From contig NZ_CAIWTY010000038.1 in assembly GCF_903915725.1 (NCBI RefSeq), positions 1 through 35,372 of the forward strand: a stretch of DNA of 35,372 bases, written 5' to 3'. The notes beneath the pieces are model-generated. The model saw only the letters and a program-made list of their open reading frames with translations, made no database searches and had not been told where the DNA came from. A program made the translations under genes and the position numbers. Below are positions 16,453 through 23,908 of this stretch, piece by piece. Each line of letters begins with the position of its first letter. The stretch's first letter is position 1. Origin of the DNA: an uncultured Rhodopila sp. GTDB taxonomy: Bacteria > Pseudomonadota > Alphaproteobacteria > Acetobacterales > Acetobacteraceae.

Positions 16453-16559
16453 TATTCGCCTTACTACGATCGCGTGTTGTTACTTCGTCGCGGACGAAAA
16501 CCGCGCGCTTCCCGCGCCGCAGCACATGCCCTAATGTGTTGCCGGCACAGGAGAGCAGA

Positions 16560-17033
16560 ATGTCGGTCTATGATTTCAGCGCCCGGCTTGGTACCGGTGA
16601 GGAGCGCAGCCTGGATGCTTACCGCGGCAAGGTCCTGCTGCTGGTGAATGTCGCCTCCAAATGCGGTTTCACCCCCCAGTACAAGGGCTTGCAGGCGCTG
16701 TATGAGCAGTTCGCGCCGCGCGGGTTCGAAATCCTCGCCTTCCCCTGCGACCAGTTCGGCCATCAGGAGCCTGGTTCGGACGCCGAAATCGCAGCATTCT
16801 GCGACACCACCTACCGCGTGACCTTCCCGATCTTCTCCAAGATCGAGGTGAACGGCGCCGGTGCTCACCCGCTGTATGTGTGGCTAAAAGCGCAAAAGGG
16901 CGGCCTGCTGGGGTCCGCCATCAAATGGAATTTCACCAAGTTCCTTGTCGGCCGGACCGGCGAGGTGGAGTCCCGCTTCGCGCCGACGGCGAAGCCCGAG
17001 AGCCTTGTGAAGGACATTGAGGCGTTGCTCTGA
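16560..17033 (+). CDS. Glutathione peroxidase family protein (Cys type, probably thioredoxin-dependent)
   Basis: A 157-residue cytoplasmic peroxidase that reduces hydrogen peroxide and organic hydroperoxides. The motifs are NVASKCGFTPQY with peroxidatic Cys35 (Cys, not selenocysteine), FPCDQFGHQEPG with Gln69, and KWNFTKF with Trp123 and Asn124, which complete the catalytic set. Cys81 (AFCDTTY) sits where the resolving cysteine is found in thioredoxin-dependent members, so the electron donor is more likely thioredoxin than glutathione. ATG 16560 is chosen because AGGAGAG lies just upstream and the protein then begins MSVYDFSA as usual. It is a single-gene unit. Confidence 0.93.
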   Translation: MSVYDFSARLGTGEERSLDAYRGKVLLLVNVASKCGFTPQYKGLQALYEQFAPRGFEILAFPCDQFGHQEPGSDAEIAAFCDTTYRVTFPIFSKIEVNGAGAHPLYVWLKAQKGGLLGSAIKWNFTKFLVGRTGEVESRFAPTAKPESLVKDIEALL

Positions 17034-17063
17034 GCGGAGGATCCGATCCCGTCCGGCCTCCTG

Positions 17064-17291
17064 TTAGAATCCTGGCGGGAGTTCGATCAGATCATGCTCC
17101 CGTATCAAGCTCGCATCGGCCGATCGGATCGACCGAAGCAGGCGGCGGCATTTGCCGGATTGCCGAGCAGATGGATCGTCTCGAGCCAGCCGCCGAACTC
17201 TGCTTCGGACACAACGGCGACCCTGGCGTCGCCGCCCCGCCGGCCGATGGGCGTTTGGCGCGTGACGGGAATCACAGCAATCCCATATCGG
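17064..17291 (-). pseudogene. Decayed YefM/Phd-type antitoxin gene
   Basis: Conceptual translation on the minus strand gives AVIPVTRQ...RVAVVSEAEF, then GGWLETIHLLGNPANAAA, closely resembling the middle of YefM-type antitoxins (ITRQNGEAAVLMSLEEY...LEETAYLLRSPANA). After about CFG the frame shifts by one base; the other frame continues SIRSADASLIREHDLIEL to TAA at 17064-17066, a plausible antitoxin C-terminus. The N-terminal DNA-binding part has no start codon and the remnant abuts the stop of the nitrile hydratase alpha gene (17292). No toxin gene lies between it and gpx. It is best read as a fossil of a toxin-antitoxin module. Confidence 0.65.
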
Positions 17292-17873
17292 TCAAACCTC
17301 GGGAACCGTCACGCCGATCATATCGCCGGCGCGAACGATGGCGGCGAGGCGATCCTCGCCCCAGCCGTCGGTCCCGGCGGGGCGTAGCGGCAGCACCATC
17401 CAGCGGTAATCCGCGGTCGAATCCACCACCCGCAATTTGACCGCATCCGGGATCACCGTCTTCCATTCCGACGCCAGCAACTCCCGCGGATCGCGGATCG
17501 CCCGCGCCCGATAACCGGCGGACTTGTACCACAGCGGCGGATAGCCCAGCACCGCGCGCGGGTAGCAACTGCACAGCGTGCAGACCACAAGGTGATGCAG
17601 TTCGGCCGTGTTCTCCAGTACCCCGAGGGGCGGCATGCCGCGCATCCGGATGCCCAAAGCCTCCGCGGCCCGGGTCCCATCCTCCAGCAAGATCTCGCGA
17701 TAGAACGGATCGACCCAGGCTTTGGCGACCATGCGCGCGCCCTGCCCCGGATTGGCGGCATCGGTGATGGCGACCTGCTCATGAACCTCCGGCGTGGACA
17801 CCAGGCCCTTTCGCTCCAGAATGGTTCGCACCGCTGCCAACAGACGATCGCTGTCCGATTCCAGGATGTTCAT
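17292..17873 (-). CDS. Nitrile hydratase alpha / thiocyanate hydrolase gamma-like subunit (Co type)
   Basis: The 193-residue metal-binding subunit. VCTLCSC (Cys98, Cys101, Cys103) is the claw motif that binds non-corrin cobalt; the Thr in C-T-L-C marks the cobalt class, whereas iron enzymes usually have Ser. It is followed by YPRAVLGYPPLWYKSAGYR and the C-terminal RPAGTDGW and MIGV motifs of the family. Two of the cysteines are normally oxidised to sulfinic and sulfenic acids. The enzyme hydrates nitriles to amides, or, in the thiocyanate hydrolase branch, thiocyanate to carbonyl sulfide and ammonia. Its start overlaps the preceding gene by four bases (ATGA). The split-beta operon favours the three-subunit branch, but the substrate cannot be decided from sequence. 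Confidence 0.85.
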   Translation of the reverse strand: MNILESDSDRLLAAVRTILERKGLVSTPEVHEQVAITDAANPGQGARMVAKAWVDPFYREILLEDGTRAAEALGIRMRGMPPLGVLENTAELHHLVVCTLCSCYPRAVLGYPPLWYKSAGYRARAIRDPRELLASEWKTVIPDAVKLRVVDSTADYRWMVLPLRPAGTDGWGEDRLAAIVRAGDMIGVTVPEV

Positions 17874-18151
17874 GGCCGCTCCAGCCAGTGCTCGAAGATT
17901 TCGATCAGCAGTTCGTCATCCGGCTTTGCCTCCGGCCAGATCGCGCCCTTGCGGAACCGGACATGGTACAGCGGACGGGTTTCGGCGGGCCGGGCGAACG
18001 CCAGGTCTTCGGGGTTGGCAAAGTCGCCGAGATGCCGCACCACCTCCCCGGTCAGGCCGCGCACATAATGCGGCGTGCGGATATGCACCGGCCCGGCGGC
18101 CTCCGGCCAGGCATCCTTCACCCGCACCACTGCGCCCGGCGCGAACATCAC
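17870..18151 (-). CDS. Nitrile hydratase beta C-terminal-like subunit (thiocyanate hydrolase alpha-like)
   Basis: A 93-residue protein matching the SH3-like C-terminal domain of nitrile hydratase beta: FAPGAVVRVKDAWPEAAGPVHIRTPHYVRG, then GEVVRHLGDFANPEDLA and LYHVRFRKGAIWPEA. In ordinary two-subunit enzymes this is fused to the helical N-terminal half. Here that half is a separate gene immediately upstream, overlapping by four bases, as in scnB-scnA-scnC of thiocyanate hydrolase. It packs against the metal subunit and helps line the active-site channel. Confidence 0.82.
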   Translation of the reverse strand: MMFAPGAVVRVKDAWPEAAGPVHIRTPHYVRGLTGEVVRHLGDFANPEDLAFARPAETRPLYHVRFRKGAIWPEAKPDDELLIEIFEHWLERP

Positions 18152-18489
18152 GGCGCCTCCAGGATGGCACGCAGTTCAGCCTCTGTGAGAACCCCGCGTC
18201 GGAGCAGGTTATCGGTGATGGAGCGTATCCAGCGCTGATAGTAGTTTAGCCGGTGATACTCGGCCTCCGGGATCGCCTCGATCCCGCGGCGGAGTTCATC
18301 GACCGTCATCAGTTGCTTCGCCGACAGCAACTGCCGCAGCGCATCGACCTCACGGTCGAAGTCGGTCAGTTCGTGCGGCTCGGTATCCACCGGCTCGCAC
18401 ATGAATTTCGCGACACCGCCCAGATCGTGGTGCGCCCGATTCTGGTATAAGCGGCCGGATTCCTTGCCCATGGCGCGACGATAGCCCAT
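18148..18489 (-). CDS. Nitrile hydratase beta N-terminal-like subunit (thiocyanate hydrolase beta-like)
   Basis: A 113-residue helical protein corresponding to the N-terminal half of nitrile hydratase beta: HHDLGG (the conserved N-terminal H-D-[LM]-G-G), FDREVDALRQLLS, LRRGIEAIPEAEYHRLNYYQRWI and a final helix with RRGVLTEAELRAIL. First gene of the three-gene operon, overlapping the next by four bases. ATG 18489 is the longest start; the Met at 18471 (MGKESGRLY) is an alternative. Neither has a clear ribosome binding site. The start is only about 10 bases from the start of the divergent amidohydrolase gene, so promoters for both must lie in coding DNA or transcripts must be leaderless. Confidence 0.78.
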   Translation of the reverse strand: MGYRRAMGKESGRLYQNRAHHDLGGVAKFMCEPVDTEPHELTDFDREVDALRQLLSAKQLMTVDELRRGIEAIPEAEYHRLNYYQRWIRSITDNLLRRGVLTEAELRAILEAP

Positions 18490-18499
18490 CTTGCATGAA

Positions 18500-19276
18500 A
18501 TGCCAGACCATCTCCCTTCTCTGCTTTCCCCCTCCGAACCCTCTCCCGTGCGCGTCCTCCGCGAATCCGGCCGATCGGCTTTGTTCCTGACGGCGGATCA
18601 TGCGGGGCGGGCGATTCCGGCGGCGCTTGGTGACCTCGGCGTGTCCGAGGCCGAACTTCAGCGCCACATCGCCTGGGACATTGGCATTGCAGGCGTGACC
18701 GAGTGCCTGTGCGACCACCTGGATGCGACCGCCGTGTTGCAGACGTATTCACGACTGGTGATCGACTGCAACCGCGACCCGTCCTGGCCCAGCGCGGTGC
18801 CCGAGATCAGTGAATACACGCCCATCCCCGGCAATCTCGGCCTGACGGATGAGGCCAAGGCCGCTCGGGTGGCCGCGATTTTCACGCCGTATCACAACCG
18901 CATCAGCGCGCTGCTGGATGCGCGGGCGCACCGCCGCACCGTGCTGATCGCCATGCACTCCTTCACCGCCTCCTTTAAAGGCGAAAGCCGCGCCATGCAG
19001 ATTGGCGTGCTGTATGACAAGGACCCGAAGCTGGCGCTGATCCTGCTGGATCTGCTGCGCCGGGAGGGCGACCTGGTCGTCGGCGACAACGCCCCGTATG
19101 CGCTGGCCGAGGACAGCGACTTCAGCATCCCGTCGCACGGCCAGCGGCGCGGTCTGGCACATGTCGAAATCGAGATCCGGCAGGATTTGATCGCCGAACC
19201 CGAGGGCCAGCGCGCCTGGGCCCGGCGCCTCGCCCGGCTATTCACCGCCGCCGATGCCGCGTTGCAGACTGCCTGA
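18500..19276 (+). CDS. N-formylglutamate amidohydrolase family protein
   Basis: A 258-residue zinc-dependent hydrolase of the N-formylglutamate amidohydrolase (FGase) family. Motifs: LTADHAGRAIPAALGDLG near the N-terminus, HIAWDIG, YSRLVIDCNRDP, IAMHSFTASFKG and, near the end, HVEIEIRQDLI. True HutG-type members hydrolyse N-formylglutamate in histidine breakdown. No hut genes are nearby, so the substrate is uncertain and an unspecified N-acyl amino acid is possible. I prefer ATG 18500 (MPDHLPSLL); a TTG at 18491 is in frame. The stop overlaps the endonuclease III start (TGATG), so the two are co-translated. Confidence 0.85.
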   Translation: MPDHLPSLLSPSEPSPVRVLRESGRSALFLTADHAGRAIPAALGDLGVSEAELQRHIAWDIGIAGVTECLCDHLDATAVLQTYSRLVIDCNRDPSWPSAVPEISEYTPIPGNLGLTDEAKAARVAAIFTPYHNRISALLDARAHRRTVLIAMHSFTASFKGESRAMQIGVLYDKDPKLALILLDLLRREGDLVVGDNAPYALAEDSDFSIPSHGQRRGLAHVEIEIRQDLIAEPEGQRAWARRLARLFTAADAALQTA

Positions 19277-19965
19277 TGCTGAAAGCGCCGGCCAAGACTC
19301 CGCCGATGACCCGCGCCGAGGTCGCCGCTTTCATCGAGGCATTGGCCGCGCACAACCCGGCACCGGAATCGGAACTGACGTTCACCGATCCGTTCACCCT
19401 GCTGGTCGCGGTGGTGTTGTCGGCGCAGGCAACCGACCTGTCGGTCAACCGCGCCACCGTCGGCCTGTTCGCCGCCGCACCCAATCCGGCGGCGATGGTG
19501 GTGCTCGGTGTGGACGGCGTTGCCGCCCATATCCGCTCCATCGGCCTTTGGCAGACCAAAGCCCGCAATGTCGTGCAGCTTTCCCGCGAACTGGTCGAAA
19601 ACCACGGCGGTCAGGTGCCGCGTGATCGCGCGGCGCTGGAGGCGTTACCCGGTGTCGGCCGCAAGACCGCGAACGTCGTGCTGAACGTGGCGTTCGGGGA
19701 GAGCACGATGGCGGTGGATACGCACATCTTCCGCCTCGGCAACCGCACCGGCCTGGCACCCGGCAAGACCCCGCGCGAGGTCGAGGACAGCCTGATCAAG
19801 CGTATCCCGGCTGCGCTGCTGCGGGAATCGCACCACTGGCTGATCCTGCATGGCCGCTACGTCTGTAAGGCGCGGCGCCCCGAATGCTGGCGCTGCGTTG
19901 CCGCCGCCCCGTGCCGCTACCCCGACAAGTCACCCGCCCCGGACGCGGCGCTTCAGGCCACCTGA
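19276..19965 (+). CDS. nth: Endonuclease III, DNA glycosylase/AP lyase
   Basis: A 229-residue base-excision repair enzyme that removes oxidised pyrimidines and cleaves the abasic site. The helix-hairpin-helix LPGVGRKTANVV holds catalytic Lys130. Asp148 in AVDTHIFR is the second catalytic residue. The C-terminal [4Fe-4S] site has Cys197, Cys204, Cys207 and Cys213 in the canonical C-x6-C-x2-C-x5-C spacing. LLVAVVLSAQATD is the usual N-terminal block. The length is slightly above the 210-residue norm because of extra residues at both ends. Its ATG overlaps the amidohydrolase stop by one base, and its end overlaps the convergent ACT-like gene by 13 bases. Confidence 0.96.
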   Translation: MLKAPAKTPPMTRAEVAAFIEALAAHNPAPESELTFTDPFTLLVAVVLSAQATDLSVNRATVGLFAAAPNPAAMVVLGVDGVAAHIRSIGLWQTKARNVVQLSRELVENHGGQVPRDRAALEALPGVGRKTANVVLNVAFGESTMAVDTHIFRLGNRTGLAPGKTPREVEDSLIKRIPAALLRESHHWLILHGRYVCKARRPECWRCVAAAPCRYPDKSPAPDAALQAT

Positions 19966-20231
19966 CGCAGGTTGGTCCGCGTCACCCGCGTGACGGATCG
20001 CACACCGACGACCTGCCGCAGATTACCCTCCACCACGTGAACGTGTTCGGCCGGCATCGCCTCCATGGCGATTTCGACATGCAGAGTGTCGCCGGAACGG
20101 TGCGACCACATCCGGTCAGGCACCAGGTCGCGCTTCGCATACGGCTGCAAAAGCCGAGGCAACAGCCCCGGCCCGGGATCGGCGTCGAGCAGGAAACGGA
20201 CGAAAACGGCGGAATTCATGTCGTCGGACAT
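19953..20231 (-). CDS. Small ACT-like domain protein
   Basis: A 92-residue protein with the pattern of a single ACT-type regulatory domain: a first strand (AVFVRFLLDADPGPGLLPRLLQPYAKRD), a DLVPDRMWSHR strand, LHVEIAMEAMP, and a helix plus last strand (VVEGNLRQVVGVRSVTRV). ACT domains bind amino acids or mediate dimerisation; similar free-standing domains resemble small subunits of acetolactate synthase. No enzyme partner is adjacent. The Met at 20219 is an alternative start. The fold assignment is from pattern only. Confidence 0.6.
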   Translation of the reverse strand: MSDDMNSAVFVRFLLDADPGPGLLPRLLQPYAKRDLVPDRMWSHRSGDTLHVEIAMEAMPAEHVHVVEGNLRQVVGVRSVTRVTRTNLRQVA

Positions 20232-20272
20232 CGGGTCGCACTCCAGGCATTGAATCGAAAAGGCGGGATAAC

Positions 20273-20293
20273 CCCGGCTGCTAGGCAGCCGGG
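20273..20293 (-). terminator. Hairpin downstream of the DUF2125 gene, possible terminator
   Basis: A perfect 9-bp stem CCCGGCTGC / GCAGCCGGG with a three-base loop. Read on the minus strand it lies about 50 bases after the DUF2125 stop and is followed by TTATCCCGCCTTTT, a broken T-rich tail. This is compatible with a weak intrinsic terminator separating that gene from the ACT-like gene. Confidence 0.4.
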
Positions 20294-20343
20294 CCGCTAA
20301 TTCGAATGCACTGGATCCCGTATCGCATAATCCACCCTTACCA

Positions 20344-21372
20344 CTATCGCGCCGGCCAGTCGAGTTCCGGAAGCCGCACCAATGGCACCTGACGCATAGA
20401 AAGCGTGCGATATTGAAGTGTCAATGGTACATCAACTTCCGGCGGCTCATCCGTGTCGCTGGTGCCCGCCAGCAGCGACAGCACTGCCTTCGCCGCCGTC
20501 GCCGCGGACTTCGTCAACACCCCGGCCGCCGCCAGACGATCGAGCGTGTCGGCATAGCCGACGACCCGGGCGTTGCCGCTGCCCATGGGCTGAAGCTGAT
20601 CGTCCAGCGCCAGCGTCGCCGAGGATGTCAGGCCCAGCGGACCCCACCCCATCGCCAGATGCCCGATCTCGAGCGATCCGCCGTTATCGCGCCATGTCCG
20701 CGCCTGTTCGGCGCTGTCGCCGGCAGACGGGAATGGGCCATTCAGCCGCCCCTCCGCCGACAGCGACGAGATGTTCCGCCCGAGCGCCCATTTGAAGCCG
20801 TTCGGCAATGCGATCGCCTCGGCGCTGGCAGTGAAAGCGATTCCCTCATTGGCGCCGCCCGTCAGAGCGGCCCGGGCCGTGAGCAACCCGGCCGTCACGT
20901 GCCAAGGGCCGGAAGCCGGTTCGGCGCGCAGGCCGCTGGCGCGCAGAGTAAAGGAGTCGGCACCATCCTGTCCCAATGGCACCGCCGCCGTTATCGCGTC
21001 GCCGGTTATGACCGTCTCGGGCAAAGTGCCGATGCGCAGGCGCTGCGGACCGCGGACCGACACGTTGACATCGGTGGGAAGATAGAGCGGGACCGACAGC
21101 ACGATGCCGGACGACGTCCACTCGAACGCCCCTGGCAGATTGCTGGCGGTGTGCCGCATGTGCAAACCTGGCACGGTGACGCTCGCGGCCCGCGGCCAAC
21201 CGCCCAGCGCGGCGGGGCCGGACTCGATCTCCCATCCATGCGATTGCTGCACCGCTATCCAATCTCGCAACCCGCCGCGCAGCCGATCGGCCGCGACCCG
21301 CCAGTAGATGATGTCGGCGGCCAGCAGAACGGCCGGAACGGCAGCCAGGACGATCCAATATCTGCCGCGCAT
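20344..21372 (-). CDS. DUF2125 family membrane-anchored protein
   Basis: A 342-residue protein with one N-terminal membrane anchor (YWIVLAAVPAVLLAADIIYW) and a long, beta-rich, presumably periplasmic part. GWEIESGPAALGGWPRAASVTVPGL and the later GDAITAAVPLGQDG and LEIGHLAMGWGPLGL blocks fit DUF2125, a family I know mainly from alphaproteobacteria and which has no established function. Its beta-rich repeats resemble AsmA-like or lipid-transfer envelope proteins, but that is speculation. GAGGC four bases before the ATG supports the start. A 252-bp gap separates it from plsC upstream. Confidence 0.75.
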   Translation of the reverse strand: MRGRYWIVLAAVPAVLLAADIIYWRVAADRLRGGLRDWIAVQQSHGWEIESGPAALGGWPRAASVTVPGLHMRHTASNLPGAFEWTSSGIVLSVPLYLPTDVNVSVRGPQRLRIGTLPETVITGDAITAAVPLGQDGADSFTLRASGLRAEPASGPWHVTAGLLTARAALTGGANEGIAFTASAEAIALPNGFKWALGRNISSLSAEGRLNGPFPSAGDSAEQARTWRDNGGSLEIGHLAMGWGPLGLTSSATLALDDQLQPMGSGNARVVGYADTLDRLAAAGVLTKSAATAAKAVLSLLAGTSDTDEPPEVDVPLTLQYRTLSMRQVPLVRLPELDWPAR

Positions 21373-21612
21373 CGTGCCTCGATTCAGGCCAGTCTGTTAT
21401 TGCCGATCATTCGGCCGCTTCCGTTCGAAGGACGCGGGAGCGAATGAAATTGCTCCATTCCGCACAACGCGCAGGCAAATTCTGCATTTTTCATCCCCGG
21501 GCCGGCCAGACCCTTGAAATCGCAAGAATTCTCTCACAGCCCTATATAAAACAACGTGTTATAGCAAGGTCTTCAGATAGCCCCATGGCGGACCGAACTT
21601 CACTCCACAGAG

Positions 21613-21621
21613 TTATCCACA
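21613..21621 (+). other. Perfect DnaA box between plsC and the DUF2125 gene
   Basis: TTATCCACA, the consensus DnaA-binding 9-mer, lies four bases past the plsC stop. The surrounding 252-bp gap (21373-21624) includes an AT-rich stretch with CTATATAAAACAA at about 21541-21553. No second perfect box is seen nearby, and the neighbouring genes are not typical origin markers. It could be a regulatory or titration DnaA site, part of an origin, or chance. Confidence 0.45.
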
Positions 21622-21624
21622 GGA

Positions 21625-22347
21625 TTATACCATTCGTGCCGTATCGAGCTCCCGGCGGTCGTCCAGCGCACCCATCGCCTGCTCCAGAGCCCGCGCCAAA
21701 GCCGGCCGATCGGCAGTGGGCGATAGGGGCCGTCCGATCACGATGTGGATCGTGCCGGGCGTTTTGCGGAACGCCCGCCGCCCCCAGCAACACCCCGAGT
21801 CAGTCGCAACGGGGATTATCGGCAAACCCGTGCGCGTCGCCAGCGCCAGGATTCCGGATTGCATCGCTCCGGGCTTGCCCGGCTCGCTGCGCGTGCCTTC
21901 CGGGAAGATGACGATCTGCATCCCCTGCCGCACGGCACGATCCGACTCGCGCAGCAGCATGCGTATGGCCGACGCACCGCCATCGCGATCGATCGGGATC
22001 ATTCCTGCCGCCGTGATCAGCCCGCCGAACAACGGAATGCGCATCAGCTCCTGCTTGAGGACATAGCAGCACCGCGGCACCAAGGTCAGCCAGACAAACG
22101 TGTCGAACGCCGACTGGTGACGTGAGGAGATCAGCGCCGCGCCCGGTGGAATGCGGTCCAACCCGGTCACGTCCACCCGGATGCCGCAGATGATCCTGGC
22201 CGCAAATACCAAGGTGTGGGCCCACGCCACCGCCATGGCCATGACGCGCGGCGGGCTGATCAGCCGCACGATGGTCGCCGCGAGGATGTACAAAAAGGTT
22301 GTCAGGAAAAACACCGCGTTAAACAGCGCGGAGCGCAGCATGATCAT
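21625..22347 (-). CDS. plsC: 1-acyl-sn-glycerol-3-phosphate acyltransferase
   Basis: A 240-residue inner-membrane enzyme that acylates lysophosphatidic acid to phosphatidic acid in phospholipid synthesis. It has an N-terminal hydrophobic helix (ALFNAVFFLTTFLYILAATIV), the catalytic H-x4-D motif (SSRHQSAFD; His77, Asp82), the glycerol-phosphate-binding FPEGTRS (148-154), and IPLFGGL and PIDRDGG blocks. I chose ATG 22347 because it overlaps the stop of the preceding YdcF-like gene as ATGA; the frame is open a further 19 codons upstream. Last gene of the ftsE-ftsX-ydcF-plsC unit. Confidence 0.9.
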   Translation of the reverse strand: MIMLRSALFNAVFFLTTFLYILAATIVRLISPPRVMAMAVAWAHTLVFAARIICGIRVDVTGLDRIPPGAALISSRHQSAFDTFVWLTLVPRCCYVLKQELMRIPLFGGLITAAGMIPIDRDGGASAIRMLLRESDRAVRQGMQIVIFPEGTRSEPGKPGAMQSGILALATRTGLPIIPVATDSGCCWGRRAFRKTPGTIHIVIGRPLSPTADRPALARALEQAMGALDDRRELDTARMV

Positions 22348-22979
22348 GCTTCGGAACCCGATCCCGGATGGAGCGCGGACGGCGCCTCGCGATGCGGCAG
22401 CCACGCCGACAGGCCGGATACGGCCAGCAGATATTTGGTGAATTCCTGCATCTCCAGCTTCACCCCGGGTGAATGATCGGCATCGGTGCCCGCCTGTGGC
22501 TGTACCGGTTGAGGAAACAGGCGAACCTCCGGCATTGCCCGGCGCAGTTCGGCCATGGCGCGCGGCATATGCCAGCCGGCGGTCACGACGATCAATGAGC
22601 CGATGCGGTTCTGCGCCACCCAGGACGCCGTCTCCGCAGCGTTGCCGCGGGTGGACGCCGCACCCCGCCCCAGGGTTATGCGCGGGGCCAGGTCAGCGGT
22701 ATCGATGCCGGCCAGACGCCCCAGCGTCGCCAGGTCCGTCCCGCCCCCGATCCCGCTGACCAACAGCCGATCGGCGTGGTTTTCGGCGAGGAGACGGAGG
22801 GCAAGATCGACCCGCCCGGCGCCGCCGGTCAGGGCGACGATCCCGTCGGCATGCGGCGGCGGCGGTTCGGCACGGCGCACGGCGATCTGCTCGAACCAGA
22901 GGAATCCGGCGCCCCAGGCCACGGTCATCGCGACCGCGAGTGCCGCCAGCCAGCCAGACGCGGTGCGGCTCCGGCTCAC
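22344..22979 (-). CDS. YdcF/SanA-like (DUF218) envelope protein
   Basis: A 211-residue protein with one N-terminal membrane helix (WLAALAVAMTVAWGAGFLWF) and a DUF218 domain: ADGIVALTGGAGRVDLALRLL, RLLVSGIGGGTD, then STRGNAAETASWV and LIVVTAGWHMPRAMAELRRA. Family members (YdcF, SanA, ElyC) are linked to envelope and peptidoglycan-precursor metabolism, but their biochemical activity is poorly known. The GTG at 22979 overlaps the ftsX stop as GTGA and is chosen for that reason; a longer open frame upstream lies within ftsX. Coupling to FtsEX supports an envelope role. Confidence 0.85.
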   Translation of the reverse strand: MSRSRTASGWLAALAVAMTVAWGAGFLWFEQIAVRRAEPPPPHADGIVALTGGAGRVDLALRLLAENHADRLLVSGIGGGTDLATLGRLAGIDTADLAPRITLGRGAASTRGNAAETASWVAQNRIGSLIVVTAGWHMPRAMAELRRAMPEVRLFPQPVQPQAGTDADHSPGVKLEMQEFTKYLLAVSGLSAWLPHREAPSALHPGSGSEA

Positions 22980-23908
22980 GGCAGCCGCCTCAGCCAGCGC
23001 CGGACGGCACTCTGCGCGGTGACGAAGCCGATGGCGGCGGCGCCGATGGGCAGGCATGGCAGGGCGAACCACAGGGCGGGCGGCAGAGCCGCCAGCGCGT
23101 CCTGCACCGGATTGCCGCTATCGGCCGGGGGTCCGGCGAACGGGGCGGCCATCTGCGCCAGGGTGAGCAGTATCGGCAGCGCCACCGCCGCGCCGAGCGC
23201 CGCGCCAACCGCCGCCAGCAGGGTGGCCCGCGCGGCAAAGCGGCCGGCGATGTAACGGTCCGTCGCGCCCAGGCCATGGACGATCTCGATCGCCTCACGC
23301 CGCGCCGCCAAACCGGCGCGGGTCGCCACGGCGATGACTGCCGCCGCCACCCCGGCGACCATCAGTAGCGCCAGGCCGGCGCAGGCCTGCATACTGCGCG
23401 CCAGCACCGACAGGCGCCGGATCCAGACGCCATGATCTTCAACCACCGTGCCGGGGGCGACCGCCGAAACCCGCGCGGTCAGCGGATCGAGATCCATCAC
23501 GGCATTGGTCAGATGCACCGCGATCACCGCCGGGATGGGGATCGCCATCCGCCCCGCCGCGGCTCCCAGCCAGGGCTTCAGCAGATCTGCCAGTTCCTGA
23601 TCGGACAGTGCATGCACCGAGGCCACGCCCGGCGTCCCGGTCAACAAGGCCAGCACGGAGGCCAGCCGCGTGCCCTCCCGCGTTGTCTCCCCTTGGGCCG
23701 CCGGATCGCCCGGCTGCGGCACCTGCACCGTCAGCGCGGCACCCGCGCCCTCCTGCCAATGTCGCGCCAGCGCCGCGGAGCCGAACCAGCCGGCCAGGGC
23801 CAGGGCCGCGAGGAACGCCATCGCCGCCACCAGCAGCGGCAGCAGCCGGTCCGACATCGCCCGCCGCAGGCCGAGTTCATCGAAGCGCGAAGGCCGCAGC
23901 GAGATCAC
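22976..23908 (-). CDS. ftsX: Cell-division ABC transporter permease FtsX
   Basis: A 310-residue inner-membrane protein. After a cytoplasmic N-terminus comes TM1 (LLPLLVAAMAFLAALALAGWF), a large periplasmic loop (about 45-165) with LASVLALLTGTPGVASVHALSDQEL, and three further helices in the C-terminal half (CAGLALLMVAGVAAAVIAV; LLAAVGAALGAAVALPILL; ALWFALPCLPIGAAAIGFV). REAIEIVHGLGATDRYIAGRFA is the typical cytoplasmic coupling region. With FtsE it forms a divisome complex whose ATP cycle controls periplasmic peptidoglycan hydrolases. The GTG start overlaps the ftsE stop (GTGA). Confidence 0.92.
   Translation of the reverse strand: MISLRPSRFDELGLRRAMSDRLLPLLVAAMAFLAALALAGWFGSAALARHWQEGAGAALTVQVPQPGDPAAQGETTREGTRLASVLALLTGTPGVASVHALSDQELADLLKPWLGAAAGRMAIPIPAVIAVHLTNAVMDLDPLTARVSAVAPGTVVEDHGVWIRRLSVLARSMQACAGLALLMVAGVAAAVIAVATRAGLAARREAIEIVHGLGATDRYIAGRFAARATLLAAVGAALGAAVALPILLTLAQMAAPFAGPPADSGNPVQDALAALPPALWFALPCLPIGAAAIGFVTAQSAVRRWLRRLP

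Noticed and set aside
16259..16525. N-terminal extension of the giant surface protein by 89 codons
   Set aside because: The extension is Arg/Thr-rich, crosses the AT-rich repeat-bearing promoter region, and has no ribosome binding site as good as that before ATG 16258.
17094..17440. Plus-strand frames of 97 and 89 codons
   Set aside because: They are antisense to the decayed antitoxin and the end of the nitrile hydratase alpha gene and contain no protein motifs.
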